64,000 bases of DNA from Alphaproteobacteria bacterium (lineage in GTDB: Bacteria; Pseudomonadota; Alphaproteobacteria; Caulobacterales; Caulobacteraceae), in the NCBI GenBank assembly GCA_018826515.1, contig JAHKAM010000034.1:92532-156531 (forward strand). Direction: 5' to 3'. The notes below the pieces were generated by a model. The model was not told where the DNA came from. It searched no databases and saw only the letters and a list, made by a program, of their open reading frames with translations. The position numbers and the translations under genes were made by a program. This document shows positions 14,677 to 23,317 of the stretch, in pieces (the first letter of the stretch is position 1; every line of letters begins with the position of its first letter).

Positions 14677-15795
14677 TCAGGCGGCGGTCAGGACAGGCAG
14701 GCGCTCAAACCGGCGGACGTTGATGAGTTCGGCCTGCGCGAGATCGACCGGCTTGGCGCCGCCGCCCGCCAGCGACAGTGCGTTCAGATTTGCGCCGTCG
14801 AGGTCCGCATGGGCCAGCCGCGCCGTCCGGAAGCTGGCGCCACGCAGATCGGCGCCTGCGAAACAGGCGTCGCGCAGGTCCGCGGAATCGAAGACTGCGC
14901 CCTGCAGCTGACAGCCATGGAAGTTGACGCCCGCGGCGATCGCGCCCCGCGCCGAAAACGCCGGCAGGACGCGGTCGACCAGCTGTCCGTCCAGCACGCG
15001 AAGGTCCCGGCCGTCGAAATTGGCGGGCCGGCCCTCGCGGCCATTCGTCTTCGCCCAGCGCTCGGCGAGATCGAGCATGGCGAGCATTTCGTCGCGCGCC
15101 GCGAGGGCGCCCGGACCCGGGTCGAGCAGGCACCCTGCGAGGCTCTCGGGCGACAGACCCAGCCGGGCCACATCAATCCCGGTCAGAACGGCGCCGCGGA
15201 ACCGGGCGCCGGTCAACTGGGCTCCGTTCAGGTCGGCCCCGGTCATCACCGCATCTGTGAAGACGGCGTCGCGCAGATTGGCGCCCCTGAGCCGCGCGCC
15301 CTTGAGCGAGCAGTTCGAGAAATCGACCTTACCAGCCTCGGCCTCTGACAGGTCCACGTCGTTCAGGCTCGCCGCCATTCCGCCGGGCCGCAGCATCCGG
15401 AACTCATCATGGGCGGTCGCCAGCACCGCGCGGCGCATATCCGCCCCGTCGAGAAGGGCATGGTTGAGACGGGCGCCGGACAGGATGGCGCCTCTCAGGT
15501 CGGCCCGGGGGGCCCTGATCAGGGTCAGGTCCGCGAAGGACAGGTCGGCAGCGAAGAAGGAGGCGCCGGCGGCGCTGGCCTGCCGCAGGTTGGCGCGTCG
15601 CAGGTTGGCGCCCGTGAGGTCGATCTCATCCAGCAGTCGGGCCGTCAGGATCTCGTCCGGCAATTCAGCGAACCGCAGAAATGCGCGCGCCCCGCCGGGC
15701 TGCCTGCGCACATAGCGCTGGTGCTTCTGCAGACTGCTGGCCAATGCGGCCGGGCTCAACAGCAGGCGATGCCTGGCGGGTTTGGACTGACTCAA
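14677..15795 (-). CDS. Pentapeptide-repeat protein
   Basis: The 372-residue protein has two blocks of A(D/N)LxX pentapeptides: about 58-125 with a further stretch at about 150-215, and about 290-355. Segments such as GANLRRANLRQA and GADLRGASFRTA are typical. The blocks form right-handed beta-helices. A helical linker (about 225-265) separates them. The basic N-terminus (SKPARHRLLL) contains no membrane segment, so the protein is probably cytosolic. Function is unknown; quinolone-protection proteins share the fold but are shorter and continuous. It lies 49 bp from the spermidine-synthase-like gene and may be cotranscribed with it. Confidence 0.88.
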   Translation of the reverse strand: MSQSKPARHRLLLSPAALASSLQKHQRYVRRQPGGARAFLRFAELPDEILTARLLDEIDLTGANLRRANLRQASAAGASFFAADLSFADLTLIRAPRADLRGAILSGARLNHALLDGADMRRAVLATAHDEFRMLRPGGMAASLNDVDLSEAEAGKVDFSNCSLKGARLRGANLRDAVFTDAVMTGADLNGAQLTGARFRGAVLTGIDVARLGLSPESLAGCLLDPGPGALAARDEMLAMLDLAERWAKTNGREGRPANFDGRDLRVLDGQLVDRVLPAFSARGAIAAGVNFHGCQLQGAVFDSADLRDACFAGADLRGASFRTARLAHADLDGANLNALSLAGGGAKPVDLAQAELINVRRFERLPVLTAA

Positions 15796-15844
15796 CTCGA
15801 GACCCTCTCACCCGCCCCGTACCGCCGAAAGCGCCAAGGCGACG

Positions 15845-16564
15845 TTAAGATTTGTCCCGGTTCACCGCTTTTTTGCAGATGTAGATCGTGCAGGTCGAGG
15901 CGCCGCCGGTCAGGGGATTGTCGAACGCAACCACTTCCGCCCGAACCCTGGCGAACACGGCCTCCAGCAGGGCGATGAAGGCCGCGTCGGGCCCTTCGTC
16001 CGACCACATGGCGAAGACGCCGCCATCGGCGATGCCGTCGCGCAACCGCCTCAGCCCGGCGTCGGCATAGAAGCGCGCGTGGTCCGGATGCAGCAGGTTG
16101 CGGGGCGAATGGTCGATGTCCAGCAGGACGACGTCATAACGGTCCGCCGGCGCGCGCGGCGCGTCGAACCAGCCGAAGAAATCGCCGAGCTTCAGATGAC
16201 AGCGCGGCTCCTGACCGAGGCTTTCGCCCAGCGGCACCAGCCCCGCCTCATGCCATTCGATCACCGGGGCCAGGGCATCGACGACATCGACCGAGGTCAC
16301 CCGGTCGTCGGCCAGCGCCGCGCGGGCCGTGTAGCCCAGGCCCAGCCCGCCCACCAGAACCCGCAACGGTCCGCTTCCGGCCGCGGCCAGACCGCGAACG
16401 GCCAGTTCGGTCTCGCCGACCGTGAACAGGCTGGACATCAGATGCTCTTCGCCGAGGATGACCTCGATGACATCGGCGTCGATGGCCGCCACCCAGCGCC
16501 GCCGCAGGACCAGCGGCCCCATGTCGGTGGCGCGATAGTCCAGTTCCTCGATCAGCCGGCCCAT
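15845..16564 (-). CDS. Spermidine-synthase-like methyltransferase-fold protein
   Basis: From the ATG at 16564 the protein has 239 residues. It contains a Rossmann methyltransferase core: LRVLVGGLGLGYTARAAL (motif I, about 80-97), SVDVVDALAPVIEWH (acidic post-I residue) and YDVVLLDIDHSP (motif II). These are features of the polyamine synthase family. The N-terminal beta-domain and a complete putrescine pocket are not obvious, so true spermidine synthase activity is unproven. The start lies one base after the folE stop, which implies coupling with folE. Confidence 0.75.
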   Translation of the reverse strand: MGRLIEELDYRATDMGPLVLRRRWVAAIDADVIEVILGEEHLMSSLFTVGETELAVRGLAAAGSGPLRVLVGGLGLGYTARAALADDRVTSVDVVDALAPVIEWHEAGLVPLGESLGQEPRCHLKLGDFFGWFDAPRAPADRYDVVLLDIDHSPRNLLHPDHARFYADAGLRRLRDGIADGGVFAMWSDEGPDAAFIALLEAVFARVRAEVVAFDNPLTGGASTCTIYICKKAVNRDKS

Positions 16565-16565
16565 G

Positions 16566-17141
16566 TCACCCCCGCACCAGCCGGAGGAATTCCTCCCGCG
16601 TCCGCGCATCGTCCTTCACCACGCCGCGCAGGGCGCTGGTGGTCAGGCTGGCGCCGGGCACATCGACCCCGCGCAGGGTCATGCAGCTGTGTTCCGCCTC
16701 GATGACCACGCCCACGCCCTGGGGCCGCAGCACCTCCTCGATGGCGGTGGCGATCTCGGCGGTCATCTTCTCCTGGATCTGCAGCCGTCGGGCGAAGCCG
16801 CGCACGACCCGCGCCAGCTTTGAAATTCCCACCACCCGATCGGTCGGCAGATAGCCGACATGCGCCACGCCCACGACCGGCAGCATGTGGTGTTCGCAGA
16901 AGCTGACGAAGCGGATGTCCTTCAGGACCACCAGCTGGTCATAGCCGCCGACCTCCTCGAAGGTCCGCTCCAGATAGGCGCGCGGATCGACCTCATAGCC
17001 GGCGAACAGCTCGCGATAGCTGCGCGCCACCCGCGCCGGCGTGTCCAGCAGACCTTCCCGGTCGGGATCATCCCCCGCCCATTCGATCAGGGTGCGCACG
17101 GCGGCTTCGGCGTCGGACTGGGAGACGGGGGGCTTGGTCAT
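16566..17141 (-). CDS. folE: GTP cyclohydrolase I
   Basis: The 191-residue protein has the FolE signatures FCEHHMLPVVGVAHVGY, with the zinc-binding Cys and His residues, and GISKLARVVRGFARRLQIQEKMT, plus a conserved EAEHSCMTLRGV segment that supplies the second Cys. It converts GTP to dihydroneopterin triphosphate, the first step of folate and pterin synthesis. It heads a leftward operon with the spermidine-synthase-like gene. Its 5' flank is a repeat-rich stretch (17152-17273). Confidence 0.97.
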   Translation of the reverse strand: MTKPPVSQSDAEAAVRTLIEWAGDDPDREGLLDTPARVARSYRELFAGYEVDPRAYLERTFEEVGGYDQLVVLKDIRFVSFCEHHMLPVVGVAHVGYLPTDRVVGISKLARVVRGFARRLQIQEKMTAEIATAIEEVLRPQGVGVVIEAEHSCMTLRGVDVPGASLTTSALRGVVKDDARTREEFLRLVRG

Positions 17142-17151
17142 TCGTCCTCAT

Positions 17152-17273
17152 ACCTCTCCCTTGCCTTCATGGGGAAGGACGACAGGGTGGGGTGCGTCAG
17201 TTCGCGTCCGGACCCTTTCGAACCCCACCCGGACCGGCTTCGCCGGTCGTCCTTCCCCATGAAGGGGAGGGAG
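17152..17273. repeat. Intergenic inverted repeat with CCTTCATGGGGAAGG arms
   Basis: CCTTCATGGGGAAGGACGAC near the left end recurs inverted near the right end, and GGGTGGGG is also mirrored. A related single arm lies at 43437-43492. It separates folE from the fliQ promoter and has no coding potential. Confidence 0.75.
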
Positions 17274-17286
17274 AAGGTCAGGCGTC

Positions 17287-17324
17287 CTAACCCCTCGTTA
17301 ACCACGCTCCCGGCATTTTCTGCC
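17287..17324 (+). promoter_or_regulatory. CtrA box plus GGCATTTTCTGCC palindrome upstream of fliQ
   Basis: CTAA-N7-TTAAC (17287-17302), nine bases, then GGCATTTTCTGCC (17312-17324). Element order and spacing match those in front of flgB and fliF exactly, and the palindrome is identical to that of flgB. Confidence 0.8.
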
Positions 17325-17386
17325 CGGTGCGGCCTCAAGCAGGCCGAAGGCCGTCAGGCCGCCGAAGTGTCTGGAGTGCGATATCG

Positions 17387-17650
17387 ATGAGCGGCGCGGA
17401 AGTGATGGATGTGGGGCGCGACGCCCTGTGGCTGACGATCCAGCTGTGCACGCCCGTCCTGCTGGTCGGCCTGGTCGTCGGCGTCGTCATCGGCCTGTTC
17501 CAGGCCCTGACCCAGATCCAGGAACAGACCCTGATCTACGCGCCCAAGATCATCGCCATCTTCGTCAGCCTCATGCTCTTTCTGCCGCTGATGGGAGCGC
17601 TCTTGGGCGGCTTCATGCGGACGATCGCGGCGCGCATCGCCGGCATGTGA
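17387..17650 (+). CDS. fliQ: Flagellar export gate protein FliQ
   Basis: From the ATG at 17387 the protein has 87 residues, the normal FliQ size. It has two transmembrane helices around the conserved VGLFQALTQIQEQTLIYAPKI-type segment between them (about 36-57). FliQ is part of the FliPQR gate. It is the first gene of fliQ-fliR-flhB, with the CtrA-type promoter about 60 bases upstream. The frame is open upstream to 17327, but family length fixes the start. Confidence 0.95.
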   Translation: MSGAEVMDVGRDALWLTIQLCTPVLLVGLVVGVVIGLFQALTQIQEQTLIYAPKIIAIFVSLMLFLPLMGALLGGFMRTIAARIAGM

Positions 17651-17670
17651 CGATGACGGGACGCCGCTAG

Positions 17671-18441
17671 GTGGAGCCCTGGGCGACATCGGACCAGGTC
17701 TGGCAGGGGGCGCTGATCTTTTCGCGGATCGGCGCCGTGCTGCTCATGCTGCCCGGCGTCGGCGAAAGCTATGTCTCGCCGCGCATTCGCCTGTCGCTCG
17801 CCCTCGTCGTCAGCCTCGCTCTGTGGCCGGTGATCGCGGGCGCCCTGCCGGCCCTGCCTGCGAGCGTCGGCGGCATGGCGGGATGGATCATCCGCGAGGT
17901 CATTGTCGGCCTGATGATCGGCGCCCTGTTGCGGATGTTCCTGACCGCCCTGGCGACGGCCGGCGAGATCGTCGCCCTGCAGACCACCCTGGCCTTCGCA
18001 CAGACCGCCAGTCCGATGCAGGTCCAGCCCGGTTCGACCATCAGCGCCTTCCTGATGCTGCTCGGCACGACCATGATCTTCGCCACCAACACCCATCACC
18101 TGTTCATCGCCGGTCTGGTGGGGTCCTATGAGCTGATCCGTCCGGCGGGGGCGGTGATGACCGGCGACTTCGCCACTCTCGCCATCCGCACCCTCGGCGA
18201 CGCCTTCATGCTGGGCGTCCAGCTGTCCGCGCCACTGCTCGTCTTCGCCCTGATCTTCAATCTCGCCTCGGGCCTCGTCGGCCGGGTGATGCCCTCGTTC
18301 CAGGTCTATTTCGCCGCCGCCCCGCTCAGCATCCTGCTGGGCCTGTCGGTCTTCGCCCTCAGCCTCGGCGTGATCGGGACGGTCTTCATCGACCGCTATC
18401 GCGCCCTGGCCAATGTCTTCGTCGGAGGCGCCGGTGGCTGA
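17671..18441 (+). CDS. fliR: Flagellar export gate protein FliR
   Basis: The 256-residue polytopic protein starts at GTG 17671. It shows FliR features: FSRIGAVLLMLPGVGESYVSP near the start, the GEIVALQTTLAFAQT segment, and GLVGRVMPSFQVYFAAAPLSILLG near the end. FliR completes the export gate with FliP and FliQ. It starts 20 bases after fliQ and overlaps the start of flhB by eight bases. Confidence 0.95.
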   Translation: MEPWATSDQVWQGALIFSRIGAVLLMLPGVGESYVSPRIRLSLALVVSLALWPVIAGALPALPASVGGMAGWIIREVIVGLMIGALLRMFLTALATAGEIVALQTTLAFAQTASPMQVQPGSTISAFLMLLGTTMIFATNTHHLFIAGLVGSYELIRPAGAVMTGDFATLAIRTLGDAFMLGVQLSAPLLVFALIFNLASGLVGRVMPSFQVYFAAAPLSILLGLSVFALSLGVIGTVFIDRYRALANVFVGGAGG

Positions 18442-19510
18442 TACGCCGGATCCCGACTCGAAGACAGAAGAGGCGACCCCGCGAAAACTCGCGGAAGCCC
18501 GCAAGAAGGGTGATGTCGCCAAGTCTCCCGACGTCGCGGCGGCGATGTCGCTGGCGGGCGCCGCGGCGGTGGTGCTGATGTCGGGCGGCTGGTTCGCGAC
18601 GTCGATGGCCGAGCAGTTGCTGCCGTTCATCGCCGCGCCCCACACCATGCTGGGCGGCCTCGACGCCGGGGCCGGGGTCGAGATCGGCAGTATGGCCCTG
18701 TGGGCCATGGCGCCCTTTCTCGCCGTGGTCATGCTGGCCACCATCATCGGCGGCGTCGGCGGCAATGTGGCCCAGTCCGGCCTGATCTTCACCGCCGAAA
18801 AGCTGAAGCCCGACTGGACGAAGGTGAATCCGCTCAAGGGCTTCAAACGCATCTTCGGCCCGGACGGCCTCGTCCAGTTCATCAAGACCCTGCTCAAGCT
18901 GGTGGCCGTCGGCATCATCTGCTGGCTGGTGCTCAGGCCGCACCTTCGGGAGATGGAGGTGATGGCCGCCATGCCGCCCGCCATGATCCTGCCCATGGCG
19001 CGCGATCTGGCCGTGGCCCTGATGATGTCGACCATCATCTTCCTCGGCTTCACCGCCGGGGCGGACTTCCTCTGGCAGAAGCACCGCTTCGCCGAGCGGA
19101 TGAAGATGACCAAGGAAGAGACCAAGGAAGACTACAAACAGTCCGAGGGCGACCCCCACATCAAGGCGAAGCTGCGGCAGATCCGGAACCAGCGCAGCCG
19201 CCAGCGGATGATGCAGAACGTGCCAAGGGCCACGGTCATCGTCACCAACCCGACCCACTATTCCGTCGCCCTGCGCTACGAGCCGGGCGAGGGCGACCCG
19301 GCGCCGATCTGCGTCGCCAAGGGCGTCGACGCCGTGGCCTTGCGCATCCGCGAGGTCGGCCGCGAGCACAATGTCCCGATCGTAGAGAACATCCCTCTGG
19401 CCCGCGCCCTCTACGCCGCCGTCGACATTGACGAGACGATTCCCCGCGAACATTTCGAGGCGGCCGCCAAGGTGATCGGCTTCGTGATGCAGGCGCGCAA
19501 AAAACGTTGA
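18434..19510 (+). CDS. flhB: Flagellar export switch protein FlhB
   Basis: I prefer the GTG at 18434, with GGAGGC a few bases upstream, over an in-frame ATG at 18413. It gives 358 residues beginning near the conserved DSKTEEATPRKLAEARKKGDV. Four transmembrane helices are followed by a cytoplasmic domain with the self-cleaving NPTH sequence (VTNPTHYSVALRYE). FlhB switches export from rod/hook to filament substrates. It overlaps fliR by eight bases and ends the fliQ-fliR-flhB operon, 95 bases before fliF. Confidence 0.96.
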   Translation: MADTPDPDSKTEEATPRKLAEARKKGDVAKSPDVAAAMSLAGAAAVVLMSGGWFATSMAEQLLPFIAAPHTMLGGLDAGAGVEIGSMALWAMAPFLAVVMLATIIGGVGGNVAQSGLIFTAEKLKPDWTKVNPLKGFKRIFGPDGLVQFIKTLLKLVAVGIICWLVLRPHLREMEVMAAMPPAMILPMARDLAVALMMSTIIFLGFTAGADFLWQKHRFAERMKMTKEETKEDYKQSEGDPHIKAKLRQIRNQRSRQRMMQNVPRATVIVTNPTHYSVALRYEPGEGDPAPICVAKGVDAVALRIREVGREHNVPIVENIPLARALYAAVDIDETIPREHFEAAAKVIGFVMQARKKR

Positions 19511-19523
19511 TCATCCAAAGGTC

Positions 19524-19561
19524 TTAACCCCGCATTTACCACGAAGGCGGCAGTTTCTGCC
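19524..19561 (+). promoter_or_regulatory. CtrA box plus GGCAGTTTCTGCC palindrome upstream of fliF
   Basis: TTAA-N7-TTTAC (19524-19539), nine bases, then GGCAGTTTCTGCC (19549-19561). It has the same geometry as the boxes of flgB and fliQ, with one change in the palindrome spacer. It drives the long fliF-to-flhA gene series. Confidence 0.8.
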
Positions 19562-19605
19562 TAGCGGGCGTCTGCAAGGACCCGTGAGTATTCGGGGCGG
19601 GACGC

Positions 19606-21237
19606 GTGGGCGGCTTCACGGCGGCGTTGCAAAGATTCGGAATCGGTCGGCTGACCGTGGTGCTGGGCGTCGCCGCCGGCGTCGCGGCCGTGCTGGTCGC
19701 CGTCATGCTGCGCATCGGCCAGGCCCCCGACGCCCTGCTCTATTCCAATCTCGACCTGCAGGAAGCCTCCGAGGTCACCACCGCCCTCGACAGCGCCGGC
19801 ATCAAATACTCCTCGCGCGGCGACGGTTCGACCATCTTCGTCAGCCGCGACGAGGTCGGCGAGGCGCGCATGCTGGTCGCCGGCAAGGGCCTCGTGACCT
19901 CCGGCTCGGTGGGCTACGAGATCTTCGACAACCAGTCGGTGCTGGGTCAGACCGAATTTCAGCAGAACCTCAACGAAAAGCGCGCTCTTGAGGGCGAACT
20001 GGCGCGCACCATCCTCACCATGCGCGGCATCAATTCCGCCCGCGTCATGATCGCCCTGCCGCGCCGCGAACTGTTCCAGTCCGACGCCGCCGAACCCACC
20101 GCCTCGGTCGTGGTCGGCGTCACCGGCGGCCAGCTGACCGGCGCCCAGGTCCAGGCCATCCGCAACGTGATCGCCTCCTCGGTGCCCAATATGAAGCCCG
20201 AGAAGGTCACCCTGACCGACACCTCCAACCGCACCCTGGCCGCCGGGTCCGACTCCGCCGGCTTCAGCGCCGCCTCCGCCCAGGACGCGCGGGACTCGAC
20301 CGAAGCCCAGCTGCAGGCCCGGATCATGGACATCGTCGAGGGCGTCGTCGGCGTCGGCGGCGCCCGCGTCCAGGTCACGGCCGACATCGATCACAGCCGT
20401 TCGACGACCCAGGAGCTGCGCTACGACCCCGACGGTCAGGTCGTCCGCTCGACCTCGACCAATGGATCCGAGACCGCCGACACCACCGGCGTCGCCGACG
20501 GCGGGGCCACGGCGACCAACAACATTCCGGGCGGCGAGGCGCCCGGCGTGACCCCGGCCGGTTCGCGGTCCACCGACACCACCGAAACGACGAACTACGA
20601 GATCTCCAACACCACCACGACCACGGTGCGGGAAGCCGGCGAGATCAAGCGGCTGGCCGTCTCGGTTGCTGTCGACGGCAAATGGACGCCCGGCGCGGAC
20701 GGCGCTGAACCGACCTACGCCGCCCGCACGCCGGCGGAGATCGAGCAGATCAAGGCCCTTGTCGCGGCCGCCGTCGGCATCGACGCCGAGCGCGGCGATC
20801 GCATCGAGGTCTTGAACGTCCGCTTCAACCGTGACCTCGCGGTGGTCGGCGGCCAGGAGGCCAGTCCCTCCCTGTTCGACTTCAACAAGAACGACATCAT
20901 GCGCGGCATCGAGCTGCTGGTGCTGCTGATCACCGGCCTGCTGCTGATCTTCTTCGTGCTGCGCCCGTTGCTGAAGTCCGCCTCGGGCGGCGGCGGCCAG
21001 CTGCAGCTCGCCGGGGGCGGCGGGGCGCCGGTCACCTCGCTGCAGACCACCATCATGGCCGGGGCCGGCGGCGGCATGGCCCAGCTCGCCGGTCCCTCCG
21101 AGATAGACCAGCGGCTGGATATCGCCCGCATCGAGGGTCAGGTGAAGGCGTCGTCGGTCAAGAAGGTCGCGGATTTCGTCGAAAAGCACCCTGACGAATC
21201 CACCTCAATCCTGCGCAGCTGGGTCCACGAGGGCTGA
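19606..21237 (+). CDS. fliF: Flagellar MS-ring protein FliF
   Basis: The 543-residue protein starts at GTG 19606. One transmembrane helix lies near the N-terminus (about 18-38) and a second near 430-450. Between them are the YscJ-type ring-building motifs ([40 protein letters not shown]) and a low-complexity Ser/Thr/Gly insert (about 285-345). The C-terminal segment ([16 protein letters not shown]) is the part that binds FliG. FliF forms the inner-membrane MS-ring. Its stop shares a base with the fliG start (TGATG). Confidence 0.97.
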   Translation: MGGFTAALQRFGIGRLTVVLGVAAGVAAVLVAVMLRIGQAPDALLYSNLDLQEASEVTTALDSAGIKYSSRGDGSTIFVSRDEVGEARMLVAGKGLVTSGSVGYEIFDNQSVLGQTEFQQNLNEKRALEGELARTILTMRGINSARVMIALPRRELFQSDAAEPTASVVVGVTGGQLTGAQVQAIRNVIASSVPNMKPEKVTLTDTSNRTLAAGSDSAGFSAASAQDARDSTEAQLQARIMDIVEGVVGVGGARVQVTADIDHSRSTTQELRYDPDGQVVRSTSTNGSETADTTGVADGGATATNNIPGGEAPGVTPAGSRSTDTTETTNYEISNTTTTTVREAGEIKRLAVSVAVDGKWTPGADGAEPTYAARTPAEIEQIKALVAAAVGIDAERGDRIEVLNVRFNRDLAVVGGQEASPSLFDFNKNDIMRGIELLVLLITGLLLIFFVLRPLLKSASGGGGQLQLAGGGGAPVTSLQTTIMAGAGGGMAQLAGPSEIDQRLDIARIEGQVKASSVKKVADFVEKHPDESTSILRSWVHEG

Positions 21238-22271
21238 TGGCGCGCCTGGCCAACAAAAAGCCCGCTGTTGAGGACGCCAGGAAACTGACGGGTCCTGAAA
21301 AGGCGGCTGTGGTCCTGCTGTCGCTCGGCGAGGACCATACCCGGCTGTGGCAGGGGCTGGACGAGGACGAGATCAAGGAAATCTCCCAGGCCATGGCCTC
21401 GCTGGGCACGGTCAGCGCCGTGGTGGTCGAGGAGCTGCTGGTCGAATTCGTTTCGGGCATGAGCGGCTCGGGCGCGGTCATGGGCAGTTTCGAACAGACC
21501 CAGCGCTTGCTGGCCTCCTTCATGCCCGGCGACCGCGTCGAAGGCTTGATGGAGGAGATCCGCGGCCCCGCCGGCCGCACCATGTGGGACAAGCTCGGCA
21601 ATGTGAACGAGGCCGTCCTCGCCAACTATCTGAAGAACGAATACCCCCAGACGGTGGCCGTGGTCCTGTCGAAGGTGAAGCCGGACCATGCCGCCCGCGT
21701 GCTGACCAGCCTGCCCGAGGACTTCGCCCTCGAATGCGTCCAGCGCATGCTGCGCATGGAGCCGGTGCAGCGCGAGATCCTCGACAAGATCGAACAGACC
21801 CTCCGCACCGAGTTCATGTCCAACCTGGCCCGCACGTCGAAGCGCGACAGCCACGAGATGATGGCCGACATCTTCAACAGCTTCGATCGCCAGACCGAGG
21901 CTCGCTTCATCGGCGCGTTGGAAGAGCGCAACCGCGAGGCGGCCGAGCGCATCCGCGCGCTGATGTTCGTGTTCGAGGATCTGTCCAAGCTGGACCCCGG
22001 CGGCATCCAGACCCTGCTCCGCGCGGTCGAGAAGGACTCCCTCGGCCTGGCGCTCAAGGGTTCCTCGGAATCCCTGCGTGAACTCTTCTTCTCCAACATG
22101 TCCGAACGCGCCGCCAAGATCATGCGCGAGGACATGGAGTCCATGGGCCCCGTCCGCCTCAAGGATGTCGACCAGGCCCAGATGGCCATGGTCCAGGTCG
22201 CCAAGGATCTCGCCGCCAAGGGCGAGATCATGCTGGTCGGCCAGAGCGGCGACGACGAGTTGATCTACTGA
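21237..22271 (+). CDS. fliG: Flagellar motor switch protein FliG
   Basis: The 344-residue protein has the N-terminal FliF-binding region, the middle domain with [20 protein letters not shown] (about 135-154) and the C-terminal domain whose charged helix faces the stator ([18 protein letters not shown]). FliG generates torque with MotA and forms the upper C-ring. It is fully coupled to fliF by a one-base overlap, and flbE follows after one base. Confidence 0.97.
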   Translation: MARLANKKPAVEDARKLTGPEKAAVVLLSLGEDHTRLWQGLDEDEIKEISQAMASLGTVSAVVVEELLVEFVSGMSGSGAVMGSFEQTQRLLASFMPGDRVEGLMEEIRGPAGRTMWDKLGNVNEAVLANYLKNEYPQTVAVVLSKVKPDHAARVLTSLPEDFALECVQRMLRMEPVQREILDKIEQTLRTEFMSNLARTSKRDSHEMMADIFNSFDRQTEARFIGALEERNREAAERIRALMFVFEDLSKLDPGGIQTLLRAVEKDSLGLALKGSSESLRELFFSNMSERAAKIMREDMESMGPVRLKDVDQAQMAMVQVAKDLAAKGEIMLVGQSGDDELIY

Positions 22272-22272
22272 C

Positions 22273-22944
22273 ATGACCCATCAGCCGCTCAGCACCCCCT
22301 TTGCCTTTGACACCGAGTTCGACGCCGCGGGCGTCGTCGTCAGCGCGCCCTCCGCCTTCCGGCCGATCAAACGCGCCTACGGCCCGGCCGAGGTCGAGGC
22401 CCTGGTCGCCCAGGCGCGGCTGGAGGCTCGCAGCGAGGCCCTGTCCGAGGTCGACAGCATCCAGGCCATGGCCCTGTCCGCCATCGGCGAGGCCCTGATT
22501 TCCGCCATCCCCGCCCTGACCCAGGTCGCGGAGCTCCATCGCCGGCAGGCCGCCGAACTGGCCCTGACCGCCGCCCGGGTGGTGGCCGCCGCCGCCCTCG
22601 ACCGCTACCCCGAGGCGCCGGTTCAGGCCGCGCTGGAAGCCCTCGGTCAGGAGATCGACGCCTCGCCGCGTCTGGTCATCCGCACCGGCGACCTCAGCGA
22701 CACGACCCGCGCCCGCATCGAGCAACTGTGCGCCGACGGCGGTTTTTCGGGCGTCGTCGCCTTCCGAACCGAAGCCGGCATGCCGGCGGCCGCCTTCCAG
22801 CTGGAATGGGCCGACGGCCGCGCCGCCTTTGATCCCGCGGAAGCCTTCGTCCGCATGGGCGACGCCCTGACCTCGGCCCTCGCCGCCGAGGCCGGTCACG
22901 CTGAAAATCTCACCCCTGAAACCTCGCTGGAAGGGAGGCCGTAA
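22273..22944 (+). CDS. flbE: Flagellar export regulator FliH (FlbE)
   Basis: The 223-residue acidic protein lies between fliG and fliN, where Caulobacter crescentus has flbE (fliH). The helical middle (AEVEALVAQARLEARSEAL) leads into a FliH-like C-terminal domain ending with GVVAFRTEAGMPAAAFQLEW and WADGRAAFDPAEAF, which is the usual FliH/YscL terminal fold. FliH holds the FliI ATPase at the export gate. Sequence conservation in this family is low, so the call leans on position. Its stop overlaps the fliN start (TAATG). Confidence 0.9.
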   Translation: MTHQPLSTPFAFDTEFDAAGVVVSAPSAFRPIKRAYGPAEVEALVAQARLEARSEALSEVDSIQAMALSAIGEALISAIPALTQVAELHRRQAAELALTAARVVAAAALDRYPEAPVQAALEALGQEIDASPRLVIRTGDLSDTTRARIEQLCADGGFSGVVAFRTEAGMPAAAFQLEWADGRAAFDPAEAFVRMGDALTSALAAEAGHAENLTPETSLEGRP

Positions 22945-23276
22945 TGGCGTCCGACACCATGGCTCTGGAGGAGTTCCCGGACTCCGTCGCGATCACCGTC
23001 CATGACGATGCGACCGACAAGACGGCCCACGACCTGACTCCGGTCTTCGACGTCCCGGTCAACATTTCGGCGGTGCTTGGCAAGGCCCACATGTCCGTGG
23101 CCCAACTGCTGAAGCTGAACAAGGGCTCCGTGCTGGAGCTCGACCGCAAGGTCGGCGAGGCCATCGACATATTCGTCAACAACCGTCTGGTCGCCCGCGG
23201 GGAGGTCGTCGTCGTCGAGGACCGCCTCGGCGTGACCATGACGGAAATCATCAAGACCGAGGATTCCGGCGCCTGA
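22944..23276 (+). CDS. fliN: Flagellar motor switch protein FliN
   Basis: The 110-residue protein has a short acidic N-terminus and a C-terminal SPOA (FliMN_C) domain: VFDVPVNISAVLGKAHMSV, LLKLNKGSVLELDRKVGEAIDIFVNN and ARGEVVVVEDRLGVTMTEI. FliN tetramers form the bottom of the C-ring. The gene overlaps flbE by one base and is followed by flbD after 41 bases, with an AGAGGAGAAG ribosome site before flbD. Confidence 0.97.
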   Translation: MASDTMALEEFPDSVAITVHDDATDKTAHDLTPVFDVPVNISAVLGKAHMSVAQLLKLNKGSVLELDRKVGEAIDIFVNNRLVARGEVVVVEDRLGVTMTEIIKTEDSGA

Positions 23277-23317
23277 TCGGCGGCCGGATCGTGCGTAGAG
23301 ATTAGAGGAGAAGACCC

